This document shows, in pieces, positions 40,173 through 48,786 of a stretch of 64,000 nucleotides of DNA (within the stretch, counting starts at the first letter, position 1; each line of letters opens with the position of its first letter). Made by a program: the position numbers and the translations under genes. The notes under the pieces were generated by a model that searched no databases, had not been told where the DNA came from, and saw only the letters and a list, made by a program, of their open reading frames with translations. This stretch comes from Paenibacillus massiliensis subsp. panacisoli DSM 21345 (GTDB lineage: Bacteria > Bacillota > Bacilli > Paenibacillales > Paenibacillaceae), in contig NZ_AUFO01000009.1 of assembly GCF_000426545.1 (NCBI RefSeq), positions 62,001 through 126,000 of the forward strand, read 5' to 3'.

Positions 40173-40237
40173 TACAGCATTGATACACAGCATTGATACA
40201 CAGCATTGATACACAGCATTAAGACACAGGATTCAGT
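40173..40237. repeat. 13-bp minisatellite at the 3' end of ywlG
   Basis: About five tandem copies of CACAGCATTGATA (starts 40173, 40186, 40199, 40212, 40225). The middle two are perfect, the first differs at one base, and the last two decay. The array overlaps the ywlG stop codon (40233-40235). Further GCATT words continue to the left, to about 40130. Confidence 0.9.
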
Positions 40238-40823
40238 CACAGCTTCCACTTGCATCCGTCTCGCCGAGGACCTTGTATACAGCTCGCTCGCCGCCAATAA
40301 GAGGAGGACGGGTGAAGGCTGCCGTCACACGCGCCTGTCCCACATAACGAAGTGATGGTCGGTAAGGCACCGCCACTCTTCGCAAGTGCATCCCGATGAG
40401 AGTCTCGCCAATGTCCAGGCCCGCATGCGCCTGAATGCGCTCAGCCAAGCAAGGTTGCTGCATCAATTGATAAGCCGCGGCTGCCATGGACCCACCTGCC
40501 GTTGGTACGGGGACAGCGCCCACTTCATTGAAGCCCATTCGCTCCAGGACCTCACGCTCCAGCACCAAGGCCCGGTTGAGATGCTCGCAGCACTGATAAG
40601 CAACAGCGAAGCCAGCCTCCAAGCGAACTTCTTCAATTCCTGCCAGCAGCTGCTTCGCTACCTCAAGCGCACCAGAGGTACCGATTCGCTGTCCCACCAC
40701 TTCGCTAGTACTGGCGCCCACGACCAGCAGATGACCTGGCCCCAGATGAGCAGCCTCCGCCAGCTCGCGTACAATGCTAGATACCGCAGCCTGCAGCTCC
40801 TCTACATGCTTCACATTGCCCAT
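40233..40823 (-). CDS. ywlG: YwlG, TIGR01440/UPF0340 family protein
   Basis: Cytosolic protein of 196 residues of unknown function, conserved in Bacillota. Characteristic segments: VVGASTSEVVGQRIGTSG, CEHLNRALVLERE and HAGLDIGETLIGMHL. Located between ywlE and glyA as in Bacillus, except that rpiB is missing. The last codons run into a 13-bp minisatellite, so the C-terminal SGSCD may be variable between strains. Confidence 0.92.
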   Translation of the reverse strand: MGNVKHVEELQAAVSSIVRELAEAAHLGPGHLLVVGASTSEVVGQRIGTSGALEVAKQLLAGIEEVRLEAGFAVAYQCCEHLNRALVLEREVLERMGFNEVGAVPVPTAGGSMAAAAYQLMQQPCLAERIQAHAGLDIGETLIGMHLRRVAVPYRPSLRYVGQARVTAAFTRPPLIGGERAVYKVLGETDASGSCD

Positions 40824-41188
40824 TCTGCACTCCTCCCTATCCTGCCCAATAAATCCGGCTTCTCCGTTGACATTCTATCGTCTTCATTATAGCGGATTAT
40901 TGACTTTGCAATTCATAAAATTCAAATACTTGAGCAACAAAGGAAGGAGTTGAAGCTTAAAAAAATGAAAAAAAGAGCAGTCTGCTGCTATGCAGCGTTG
41001 CTCTTTTGCCCAGGCGACCGGCCGTATATCTGGTGCTCCATTGTGGTTCAGCCCACTTTTGTCGCCAGTTACACCAGACTCTCTTAACACATGAACATCA
41101 TAATTCATCTGCAAGCGGAAATCAATATTGGAGTAGCAGTTTTCATTGGAAAATGTTCATTTCTTTCATGCACAATCCCCAGTGCTCC
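40824..41188. other. Intergenic region where rpiB would be expected
   Basis: Spacer of 365 bp between ywlG and ywlE. It contains the ywlE terminator (40971-41007) and presumably the ywlG promoter (40824-40970). In B. subtilis rpiB occupies this place; no fragment resembling ribose-5-phosphate isomerase is readable in any frame. Nothing else was recognised. Confidence 0.5.
40971..41007 (-). terminator. Intrinsic terminator after ywlE
   Basis: Stem AAAAGAGCA (40971-40979) with TGCTCTTTT (40999-41007), and a second inner stem GCTGC/GCAGC. T-rich on both sides, so it can work in both directions. Confidence 0.88.
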
Positions 41189-41767
41189 CTATTCCCTAGT
41201 AAGCTTGTCCACCAGTCGATGCAGGGCCGTCCGGATCTCGGCAGCGGCCACCTCATAATCATCCCTTGAGCCGCCGAACGGATCGGAGATATCAAAGCTT
41301 GGAATGCGTTGTCGCAACTCAATGATCTTTTCACGCTGCTCCATCGACAGCTCCTGCCCTAAAGCGGCTGCAAGCTCCAAGGAGGCAGCTAACTCGTCCA
41401 TCTCCTGCAGATCGCGTAGCACTCGCTCGTCATCCTCGACGTATTCCTTCAAGGTGAATACCTTCCCTGCCGATTGCGGGAACCGCTGCAGCACATGCTG
41501 CTTATGTCCCTGAGTCAAGGTCAGAATCAACTCTGCCCAGTTCATCAACTCCGAATTCAGCGAGGATGATCGGAATTCCTCATAGATATCATGATCCTCC
41601 AGAACAGCCTTTGCATGACGGGATATCGTCGCTCCATCCATTGCAGCCACGCCAGCGGAGCGAACCTCCAGATCCAGCTTTCGTTCAGCTGATATTTTAC
41701 GCAGCATTGCCTCTGCCATAGGGCTGCGGCAAGTATTACCTGTGCAGACAAACAAAATATGCTTCAT
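41189..41767 (-). CDS. ywlE: Low-molecular-weight protein arginine phosphatase YwlE, with insertion
   Basis: Enzyme of 192 residues that removes phosphate from arginine placed by McsB. The P-loop CTGNTCRSPMAEAM starts at Cys8, and the Thr after GN is the residue associated with arginine rather than tyrosine specificity. The general acid lies in DPFGGSRDDYE. It is about 40 residues longer than B. subtilis YwlE: an acidic, helix-prone segment is inserted before the acid loop (about residues 108-152, DDERVLRDLQEMDEL onward). The active site seems complete. Followed by a terminator; mntP lies 29 bp upstream on the same strand. Confidence 0.92.
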   Translation of the reverse strand: MKHILFVCTGNTCRSPMAEAMLRKISAERKLDLEVRSAGVAAMDGATISRHAKAVLEDHDIYEEFRSSSLNSELMNWAELILTLTQGHKQHVLQRFPQSAGKVFTLKEYVEDDERVLRDLQEMDELAASLELAAALGQELSMEQREKIIELRQRIPSFDISDPFGGSRDDYEVAAAEIRTALHRLVDKLTRE

Positions 41768-41796
41768 AGCGATCAGCCTCCCAGTACCGTAAGCAA

Positions 41797-42357
41797 CTAA
41801 AAAATAAACATAAAGCCAAAGGTCAATAGTATCGTACCTCCGACCATTTCTCCATAGGCTCCTAGCTGTACACTAGCCTTGCGTCCCAGAAGCAAACCGA
41901 GCATGGACATCGCTCCTCCACATATCCCGAAGGTCATGACCGTCAGTGCTAGATCACTGTTGAACATTCCGAGTGAAATACCTGCCGAAAAGGAGTCGAT
42001 GCTCACCCCTAACGCGAATAGCACCATCCCGAGGGTGGAACGGTAATCGAGCATGGGGATACCTTCCCCACGTATTGCATTATAGATCATATGTCCGCCG
42101 AGCAGGATAAGCAGCCCACCAGCCACATAGACCGTAACCTGGCCCAGAATCGCACTCATATATTGACCGGTGAACATCCCCAGTAGTGGCATAATGATAT
42201 GAAACAATGCAATTACCGTACTAATCCGAAGCACATCGAGAAATCGAATTCCTCTCATACCGACCCCGACACCAAGCGACATGGCATCCATGCCAAGTGC
42301 CAAAGCCATCATCAAAATGGTCATGAACTGCCCTGTATGAGCTGCAAATTCCTGCAT
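41797..42357 (-). CDS. mntP: Manganese efflux pump MntP
   Basis: Six-helix membrane protein of 186 residues exporting Mn(II). The two acidic repeats GMDAMSLGVGVG and GVSIDSFSAGISLG are the metal-path signatures. ATG 42357 fits best (GGGGG 7 nt upstream); earlier in-frame starts at 42363 and 42393 exist. Lies between ywlC and ywlE, as in Bacillus. No yybP-type manganese riboswitch was recognised upstream, where only 72 bp are available. Confidence 0.92.
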   Translation of the reverse strand: MQEFAAHTGQFMTILMMALALGMDAMSLGVGVGMRGIRFLDVLRISTVIALFHIIMPLLGMFTGQYMSAILGQVTVYVAGGLLILLGGHMIYNAIRGEGIPMLDYRSTLGMVLFALGVSIDSFSAGISLGMFNSDLALTVMTFGICGGAMSMLGLLLGRKASVQLGAYGEMVGGTILLTFGFMFIF

Positions 42358-42429
42358 CCACATTCCCCCATGTACATTATCAATCTTGTACACGATATGC
42401 GGACAAGGGGGGCTTCATGCCAAGCTCGT

Positions 42430-43656
42430 CTAATTCCCTGTGTGAATGATTCGATTCCCTGCGGCCTTAAGCATGCGATTCATGACAGCTGCTCCCATGC
42501 CCTTGAGGGGGCACGCTTCCGCCAGAATGAGGTCCACCCCTTCTTCATCACAGCGACGAAGGAGGGAGTAGAGCCTCTGAGCCGCCTGCTCTGGTGCAGC
42601 AAGACTCCCCAGCGAATAGACACATGGATGTGAATAAGCTCCAAGATGCTCATCATAAGCAAGCACAGCTGCACGCTTGTGACTCTCCGTTGCCTTCGTC
42701 AGCTCTGTGCGGATGCGTGCAGCTACGACGTCCACCGAGCCGCCCTCTACGATGTACATTGTACCGCGCGGAGCGTAATGTGTATATTTGACCCCTGGGG
42801 AACGAGGTGCTGTAGGCCCATCAGTAGCATTAGCCGCTTCCTTCAACCCAGGGTCCACCAAGACAGCCTTCACGCCAGAGACAGCCATTAACTGCTCAGC
42901 AGTAATGCCACCTGGGCGAAGAATCGTGACCTTCCCATCTGGACTTGTCTCAACAACTGTTGACTCCACACCTACCCCCGTTGGGCCAGCATCGAGGATA
43001 CCATCAATACGCCCATCAAGATCCTCCAACACGTGAGCAGCCGTCGTCGGGCTAGGTCTACCGGACAGATTGGCGCTGGGAGCCGCTACCGGGCAAGCAG
43101 CCTCAGCCAGCAAGCGCAAGGCCACTGCATGATCCGGCATACGAACCGCTACCGTATTCAGACCTGCCGTGACCCGGGCCGACAACACTCCAGCTCTCAC
43201 AGGCAGCACCAGCGTTAACGGTCCAGGCCAAAAATCCCGTATTAGCTGCTCCGCCAGCTCATCAACATGCTCCACGAGCTCATCGAGCTGAGCACGGTCA
43301 GCTATGTGCACAATAAGTGGATTGTCCGAGGGTCGGCCTTTAGCCATAAAAATAGAGCTTACAGCTTGATCATTACGGGCATCCGCTCCCAGACCGTATA
43401 CGGTCTCGGTCGGAAATGCCACCGTCTTTCCATGGCGGAGGAGAGCAGCAGCCTCCTGAAAAGCAGCAATATCCGCTATAGTCTCCATAACCTGACCAAC
43501 TGTCTCCGTATCCGGAATATAAGGTTCATCCGCTGCGACCGGCAGATCATCTCCGCTGAGCCGTGGTATACTGCTCAACGACCAGTAGCGGGTCTCCACC
43601 CGCTGGTCAGCTCTACTTGGTAGTGAGCCTGTCACAGGCACACGTTCATCATTCAT
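42430..43656 (-). CDS. ywlC: L-threonylcarbamoyladenylate synthase (Sua5/YwlC)
   Basis: Enzyme of 408 residues that makes threonylcarbamoyl-AMP for t6A37 in tRNAs reading ANN codons. The YrdC domain starts AALLRHGKTVAFPTETVYGL and includes KGRPSDNPLIVH and SANLSGRPSPT. A C-terminal Sua5 domain follows from about residue 270 after the linker RSPGVKYTHYAP. Compared with B. subtilis YwlC (346) it has an N-terminal extension of roughly 50 residues, still containing the TRYW-like start. ATG 43656 has AGGATG 7 nt upstream. Confidence 0.94.
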   Translation of the reverse strand: MNDERVPVTGSLPSRADQRVETRYWSLSSIPRLSGDDLPVAADEPYIPDTETVGQVMETIADIAAFQEAAALLRHGKTVAFPTETVYGLGADARNDQAVSSIFMAKGRPSDNPLIVHIADRAQLDELVEHVDELAEQLIRDFWPGPLTLVLPVRAGVLSARVTAGLNTVAVRMPDHAVALRLLAEAACPVAAPSANLSGRPSPTTAAHVLEDLDGRIDGILDAGPTGVGVESTVVETSPDGKVTILRPGGITAEQLMAVSGVKAVLVDPGLKEAANATDGPTAPRSPGVKYTHYAPRGTMYIVEGGSVDVVAARIRTELTKATESHKRAAVLAYDEHLGAYSHPCVYSLGSLAAPEQAAQRLYSLLRRCDEEGVDLILAEACPLKGMGAAVMNRMLKAAGNRIIHTGN

Positions 43657-43798
43657 ATGAGTTCATCCTATACTGTATAATCATGGCTCGCATCCATACT
43701 TAGCATGCCTGTTATGATCTATTATATCATATTCAATCCCTGTATCCGTAGACAGGGTCTTACTATGCATTGAGGGACACATGTACAGGAAAGATAGT

Positions 43799-44461
43799 TC
43801 AGGCGAACAAGCTACTTAACCAGTTCCAGCCCTTCACTAGCATATCCCACAGAAAGAAGCGAACCTCCGGCTCCTCGCCAGCCGTTACTGGTGACGTGTC
43901 ATCACCCACTGCCGCTGCCGCCGCTGCGGTATTCCCGTCGCCCGTTGCTGCCCCGACGAAGCAGAGTGGCGGGAACAGCACACACCACCAATTCTGTCCC
44001 TGGCCTGAGCCCAACGTGATTCTTACAGCTTCGTAGTCGCCTGCCGGATACAGTCTATTACCATACCATTTGTTCGGAAACGGAACATTGCCGAGCTCAA
44101 CATTGTATTTATAATTCACATTCCGCAGGGCAAGCTGCTCGCCCACGGTTGCTTCAATCTCAGGCAGACGGGAACGCACCATCCGACGTGCTTCCTGGAG
44201 ACTCTGCGGCTGATCCAGCTCCGAGACCCATGTGTTCATCTCTTGAACTACAGCATCACGAATCTGCAGCTTCAACAGCTGGTCACTTGGTTGGTCGGAA
44301 TTCGCCAGGATTCTGAGCCTGATGGATGCTTGTGGAATGGCATCGGATTGTTGAATCCACCCGGGTACAGCAGCATCCACCTTCTGACCTTCCCACGACA
44401 TAATCCATATCATCAAGCACATGACTAGCATGGCTAATTGTCTCCATCCGCTTCTACTCAT
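43799..44461 (-). CDS. spoIIR: Stage II sporulation protein R
   Basis: Secreted forespore signal of 220 residues that triggers SpoIIGA to process pro-sigma-E. One N-terminal signal/anchor helix (LAMLVMCLMIWIMS) precedes the SpoIIR domain (SIRLRILANSDQPSDQLLKLQIRDAV, then NVELGNVPFPNKWYG and WWCVLFPPLCFV). A low-complexity Ala-rich insert (about 180-190) sits before the C-terminal part. ATG 44461 has GGAGG 8 nt upstream; a longer frame from 44563 crosses the promoter. An excellent sigma-F promoter lies at 44495-44523. Confidence 0.95.
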   Translation of the reverse strand: MSRSGWRQLAMLVMCLMIWIMSWEGQKVDAAVPGWIQQSDAIPQASIRLRILANSDQPSDQLLKLQIRDAVVQEMNTWVSELDQPQSLQEARRMVRSRLPEIEATVGEQLALRNVNYKYNVELGNVPFPNKWYGNRLYPAGDYEAVRITLGSGQGQNWWCVLFPPLCFVGAATGDGNTAAAAAAVGDDTSPVTAGEEPEVRFFLWDMLVKGWNWLSSLFA

Positions 44462-44494
44462 CTCAATGCCCTCCCCGAACTCTATCATGTCTAT

Positions 44495-44523
44495 CAGTAT
44501 GTCCGGAGAGAGAGAGATTAAAC
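44495..44523 (-). promoter_or_regulatory. Sigma-F promoter of spoIIR
   Basis: Minus-strand GTTTA (44519-44523), 14-bp gap, GGACATACTG (44495-44504). Both elements match the known sigma-F pattern (GYWTA, GGNNANAHTR) at every position. spoIIR is a sigma-F gene in Bacillus. Confidence 0.78.
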
Positions 44524-44561
44524 CTAGCAATCTATTAAATTCTACGATACGACTTCCGCAC

Positions 44562-44625
44562 AAAAAAACACACCTCGTCCTGGCTGCCGATCTATTGGAG
44601 ATCCACAGTCCGTTCTGAAGTGTGT
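44562..44625 (-). terminator. Intrinsic terminator after the SEDS gene
   Basis: A 9-bp stem with one G-T pair (44568-44576 with 44617-44625) closing a 40-nt loop. On the minus strand it is followed by seven T residues (44562-44568, one shared with the stem). Isolates spoIIR from the gene upstream. Confidence 0.75.
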
Positions 44626-44647
44626 CTATTCTTCTGTGTGGAGCTCT

Positions 44648-45973
44648 CTACTCTGAATCCTTTTGGCTCACACTATTCTTCGTATCCTTCGGGGACTTGC
44701 TTGATTGGATCAGCTTGGCTGGCTTGGATTCTCGCAGACTACGAGCCCAACGGGAGATGCCTGTCGGCTGCTCTTCAGCTATCCCTCTATCCTGAAGCAC
44801 CTGCACTCTCGGACGTGCTGCTGGATCAGGAAGGTCATCGTCTACCTCCTGGCCATGTACCTTGATGCTCATGATGAGACCCATACTAGCCATGTTAATA
44901 AGCAGCGAGGTACCCCCATAACTGACAAACGGAAGGGTAATCCCTGTCAGCGGCATAATACCAATAAATGCACCGATGTTCTCGAAAATCTGGTACAGCA
45001 TCATCGCGACAATCCCTACAATCAGGAATGGTCCGGTGCGATCACGACACTCCAGAGCAATCAAAATGAGACGGTGGATGAGTATAAAATAGAGTAGTAA
45101 TAAGACCGATGAGCCTATAAATCCAAATTCTTCAGCTACCACTACAAAAATCGAATCCGAATACGTATAAGGTACCCGCCCGGACTGTACAGACGAGCCA
45201 TTAAGGAAGCCCTCACCAAGCATGCCTCCGGACGCAATAGCACGCTTCGCATTATCCGTATGCCATTTCGCCGCAGCTGACGCTTCATCAGGCATGAGCC
45301 AAGGGTCCAAACGGTCAGTCCAGTGTGTCCGGTCAATACTCACCATGAAATTATAAATCTGCTCATGAAAGGTCATGTATGCCTTAATGCCTCCACCCAC
45401 GACCACGGTGAAAATCACCAGGGCAATCATAGCGTGGGTAGATTTGATATTACCGATCCATAGCATGCCGATCAGAATAACGAGATACGCAAGTGCATTC
45501 CCCAGGTCATTCTGCGCCATAACAATTGCGAAAGGAATAAAGGTAATAAACCCGATCGGGAGTACGTCCCGAATAAAGCGCAGCTCGCTATTCCTTTTTC
45601 GCATCAATACATACGACAAAAAGATGATGAGTGCTAGCTTGAAGAACTCCGCTGGTTGAAGGCTAAGTTCGCCAATTTTGAGCCAGCCCTGTGCGTTATT
45701 CAAATTTTGCCCGAAAAAGAAGACCAGCAGCAGCAGCAGAATGCCTCCACCATAGATGTAGAGTGCATTTTGAATAAATACACGAAAATCCACTATAGTG
45801 AGGCCCAGAATCGCTATGAACCCCAGTGCATAATAGATCAATGTCTTCTTATAGTCATTGCCATGGCCATTCCAATATTGGCCTGCACTATACTGTATGA
45901 TTACACTAATGACCATCAGCAGCACCAGGATTAATATGATCGGCGTGTCAACTCTCTTAAATTTCTGAAACAT
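44648..45973 (-). CDS. SEDS-family protein (RodA/FtsW-type peptidoglycan polymerase)
   Basis: Membrane protein of 441 residues with about ten helices, the SEDS glycosyltransferase family that polymerises lipid II. Family segments: GWLKIGELSLQPAEFFKLALI, QNDLGNALAYLVILIG, KRAIASGGMLGEGF and ITLPFVSYGGTSLL. The long extracytoplasmic loop (about 195-270) fits RodA. The C-terminal cytosolic tail of about 75 charged residues is longer than usual. ATG 45973 has AGGGGG upstream. It lies between spoIIR and prmC, not in the B. subtilis rodA position. RodA-like is the best guess; a sporulation or FtsW-like role is possible. Confidence 0.85.
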   Translation of the reverse strand: MFQKFKRVDTPIILILVLLMVISVIIQYSAGQYWNGHGNDYKKTLIYYALGFIAILGLTIVDFRVFIQNALYIYGGGILLLLLVFFFGQNLNNAQGWLKIGELSLQPAEFFKLALIIFLSYVLMRKRNSELRFIRDVLPIGFITFIPFAIVMAQNDLGNALAYLVILIGMLWIGNIKSTHAMIALVIFTVVVGGGIKAYMTFHEQIYNFMVSIDRTHWTDRLDPWLMPDEASAAAKWHTDNAKRAIASGGMLGEGFLNGSSVQSGRVPYTYSDSIFVVVAEEFGFIGSSVLLLLYFILIHRLILIALECRDRTGPFLIVGIVAMMLYQIFENIGAFIGIMPLTGITLPFVSYGGTSLLINMASMGLIMSIKVHGQEVDDDLPDPAARPRVQVLQDRGIAEEQPTGISRWARSLRESKPAKLIQSSKSPKDTKNSVSQKDSE

Positions 45974-46170
45974 GCTGTCCCCCTGAAGCTTATTGAGGAT
46001 TGGCCATTCGCACAAAATGTGTAAAAAGGCCACTCTCTGGATAATCCACCTTTATCATTGTAAAGGATCAGCGCTCAAAAAGAAAATACACCATGATGGC
46101 CTTCGATACTGGACTCCACCGAGATCATATGCAGCTTACCTACATGTGGCTCTAATGCCTGCCTTAGGGG

Positions 46171-47055
46171 CTAATCGGCCAGACCCAGTACATGACGCTC
46201 AATGCCCGCCAGATCTGGGACAACCACAATGCGGCTCCAGTGGCCTGCTTCCCTCAGCAATGCCGCGACAAGTGATGCCTGCCCCCTACCCAGCTCGAAG
46301 CCAATCAGCCGGGGAGGTGCTTGCAGCAGAGACAGCTGCTGCATCATGATCCGGTAAGGTGCCAGTCCGTCTGGTCCGCCGTCCAGCGCCAGCCGCGGCT
46401 CATGAAGACTGACCTCAGGCTGCAGGCCATCGATCTCCGCAGCTGGAATATAAGGCGGGTTCGACACCAGTATATCAACGGCCTCTCCAGCAAATGGAGC
46501 CAGCAGGTCACCCTGTCTCATTACCAGTTCTACACCGACAGCCGCAGCATTCAGCCGGGCTACAGCAAGCGCATCGGGAGACAGATCTCCCGCTAGCACC
46601 TGCCACCCCTTCCGCTCCGCTGCTATTGTGATAGCTATCGCTCCGCTGCCCGTCCCGATATCCAACACCCGTGGGTTGCCACCCGTCCAGAGCTGATCGC
46701 CATACTGAAGGATCGCTTCCACCAGCAGCTCCGTCTCCGGACGCGGAATGAGCACACTTGGCGATACCTTGAAGGGGCGTCCGTAGAACTCCTGCTCACC
46801 TATAATGTACTGCGCTGGCTCACCGGCGACTTTTCGATTCACAACAGCTTCCCAATTCTGCTGCTTGTCAGCAGGAAAGGGCTGCCCCAGCTCTGCGTAG
46901 AAAGCAGCACCCTGCATATCCAATACATGCTCCAGCAGGAGACGTGCATTATGCTGCGGCTCTAATACACCTGCTTCTGCTAAAAAAGAAGAAGCCTCAG
47001 TCAAGGCTTCTCTGATGCTCCGTCCTGGCGACATCCGATACGATTCACGTGTCAA
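46171..47055 (-). CDS. prmC: Peptide chain release factor N5-glutamine methyltransferase
   Basis: SAM-dependent enzyme of 294 residues that methylates the GGQ glutamine of release factors. Motif I is VLDIGTGSGAIAITIA, and the catalytic motif SNPPYIP is present. The start is probably TTG 47055 (GAGGT 7 nt upstream, at the end of prfA); ATG 47034 is the alternative. Only 3 bp separate it from prfA, whose product is its substrate. Confidence 0.95.
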   Translation of the reverse strand: MTRESYRMSPGRSIREALTEASSFLAEAGVLEPQHNARLLLEHVLDMQGAAFYAELGQPFPADKQQNWEAVVNRKVAGEPAQYIIGEQEFYGRPFKVSPSVLIPRPETELLVEAILQYGDQLWTGGNPRVLDIGTGSGAIAITIAAERKGWQVLAGDLSPDALAVARLNAAAVGVELVMRQGDLLAPFAGEAVDILVSNPPYIPAAEIDGLQPEVSLHEPRLALDGGPDGLAPYRIMMQQLSLLQAPPRLIGFELGRGQASLVAALLREAGHWSRIVVVPDLAGIERHVLGLAD

Positions 47056-47058
47056 AGC

Positions 47059-48126
47059 TTATACCTCTTGTTCCATGAGCTCAGCCTGTTCGGCAATCGT
47101 AAGCGCAGATACAATCTCATTAATCTCGCCATTCATGACCTGATCCAGCTTGTGCATGGTCAGACCGATGCGATGATCCGTGACACGGCTCTGTGGGAAA
47201 TTATAGGTGCGAATACGCTCACTGCGATCTCCGGTACCCACCTTGCTCTTGCGCTCGCCAGCATACTTGGCTTCCTCTTCCTGACGCATCATATCGGAGA
47301 TACGTGCACGCAAGACCTGAAGTGCCTTCTCCTTGTTGGAGTTCTGCGATTTCCCATCCTGACACGTAGCTACAATACCAGTTGGCATATGCGTTACCCG
47401 CACAGCAGACTTCGTCGTATTAACAGACTGCCCACCAGCACCACTGGAGCAGAAGGTATCTACACGAATATCCTTATCCAGAATCTCGATATCCACTTCC
47501 TCTGCCTCAGGCATAACGGATACAGTGGATGTGGAGGTATGAATCCGTCCACCAGACTCTGTCGTTGGAATTCTCTGAACACGGTGGGCACCGCTCTCGA
47601 ATTTCAGCTTGCTATATGCGCCTCTGCCCGTAATCATGAAGATGACCTCTTTGAAGCCGCCCAGGTCATTCATATTAGCGTCCATCAGCTCCACACGCCA
47701 GCCTTGCGTATCTGCATAACGAGTGTACATCCGGTACAGATCCGCTGCAAACAGAGCGGCTTCGTCTCCTCCAGCCGCACCACGAATTTCTACGATCACA
47801 TTCTTATCATCGTTAGGGTCCTTCGGTAGCATCAGAACGCGGATATGCTCATCCAGCTCCTTCTGCCGTGAACTGAGCTCTTCGATCTCCACTTTGACCA
47901 TCTCGCGCATCTCGTCATCGAGCTTCTCGCCTTGGAGCTGCTTCGCTGCCTCCAGTTCTTCGCTAACGTTCTTATATTCAGTATATGCCTCGTAGGCTGG
48001 ATGCAGATCGGATTGCTCCTTGGAATATTCGCGCAGCTTCTTGCTATCATTTACTACATCCGGGTCACAGAGCAGCTCGCTGAGCTTCTCATAACGGTCG
48101 GCCAAAGCCTGTAATTTATCCAACAT
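47059..48126 (-). CDS. prfA: Peptide chain release factor 1
   Basis: Class I release factor of 355 residues reading UAA and UAG. The codon-recognition PxT motif is P187-T188-T189 (RIPTTES), and GGQ lies at 231-233 ([12 protein letters not shown]), the site modified by PrmC. ATG start, GAGGTG 7 nt upstream. First of a prfA-prmC pair; gene order prfA-prmC-spoIIR is as in Bacillus apart from the SEDS gene. Confidence 0.98.
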   Translation of the reverse strand: MLDKLQALADRYEKLSELLCDPDVVNDSKKLREYSKEQSDLHPAYEAYTEYKNVSEELEAAKQLQGEKLDDEMREMVKVEIEELSSRQKELDEHIRVLMLPKDPNDDKNVIVEIRGAAGGDEAALFAADLYRMYTRYADTQGWRVELMDANMNDLGGFKEVIFMITGRGAYSKLKFESGAHRVQRIPTTESGGRIHTSTSTVSVMPEAEEVDIEILDKDIRVDTFCSSGAGGQSVNTTKSAVRVTHMPTGIVATCQDGKSQNSNKEKALQVLRARISDMMRQEEEAKYAGERKSKVGTGDRSERIRTYNFPQSRVTDHRIGLTMHKLDQVMNGEINEIVSALTIAEQAELMEQEV

Positions 48127-48621
48127 GATGGGTCACCTCACGTATCAATTTCAATTCAATTCGTTACATCTGCTATGTGCTCATATTTCATCTATAACTT
48201 CAGTTCAAGCCGGAACTTGTGCCACATACATCCTGACTGCTTACTCAGAACATGAGTTACCTGGACAGAAGCCCTCACTTTAGTTCATACAATATATTCT
48301 TCAACCTATATCTCGACATACTCTTGAACTTACATCTCGACGCCCAAGCTCGCTACAACGTCATCAAATCCTTTACTGAAAAGTAGAAATCAATAAGGTA
48401 TACGACTCTTAATTATAGCATATTATCGAATGCCTGAACAGTAACCATGCCCACTGGATACCCAATAATATCTTGTCATCAAACTGTATGTTAATACATG
48501 TCAGCACATTAAATAATGTAGCCGAATACCACACACGGCAGGCGCTGTCGAGGACTACTCGTACGAAGAACAACGCTTGCTTGCATATTAATATATCCGT
48601 CAGCTAAAAACAATCAGCAAC
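48127..48621. other. Long intergenic region upstream of prfA
   Basis: About 495 bp without a supported gene. It is AT-rich with scattered short repeats (for example TCTCGAC at 48312 and 48336). I see no T-box, tRNA or riboswitch motif, and no ORF with a convincing RBS. It presumably holds the prfA promoter. Confidence 0.4.
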
Positions 48622-48660
48622 GAACAAAGCCTGCCGTCTTCCTAAGAAGATCAGCAGGCT
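48622..48660 (-). terminator. Intrinsic terminator after ychF
   Basis: Stem AGCCTGC (48628-48634) with GCAGGCT (48654-48660) and an inner TCTTC/GAAGA stem. A moderately T-rich stretch (TTGTTCGTT) follows on the minus strand. It lies about 125 bp after ychF. Confidence 0.7.
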
Positions 48661-48786
48661 AATTACACAATGACAGGCTTGCCCTGATTATCGTTACTAT
48701 GCTACTAGGTTATTCAATAATGCATTGCCTGATATTAGCGTATTGGTGTTCCTTGCTAATACAGGACTTTGCTAGCACACCTTGTA

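Noticed and set aside
40173..40237. CRISPR or IS end repeats
   Set aside because: Direct 13-bp tandem units without spacers; no transposase nearby.
43738..43757. Terminator after spoIIR (CCCTGT/ACAGGG stem)
   Set aside because: Only six pairs and no T-tract; too weak to call, and it lies at the ywlC promoter instead.
47068..47829. 253-codon plus-strand open frame opposite prfA
   Set aside because: Antisense to prfA, no family resemblance, no proper ribosome binding site.
48127..48621. tRNA, T-box or riboswitch in the long gap upstream of prfA
   Set aside because: No cloverleaf, T-box sequence or known aptamer core was found on reading both strands.
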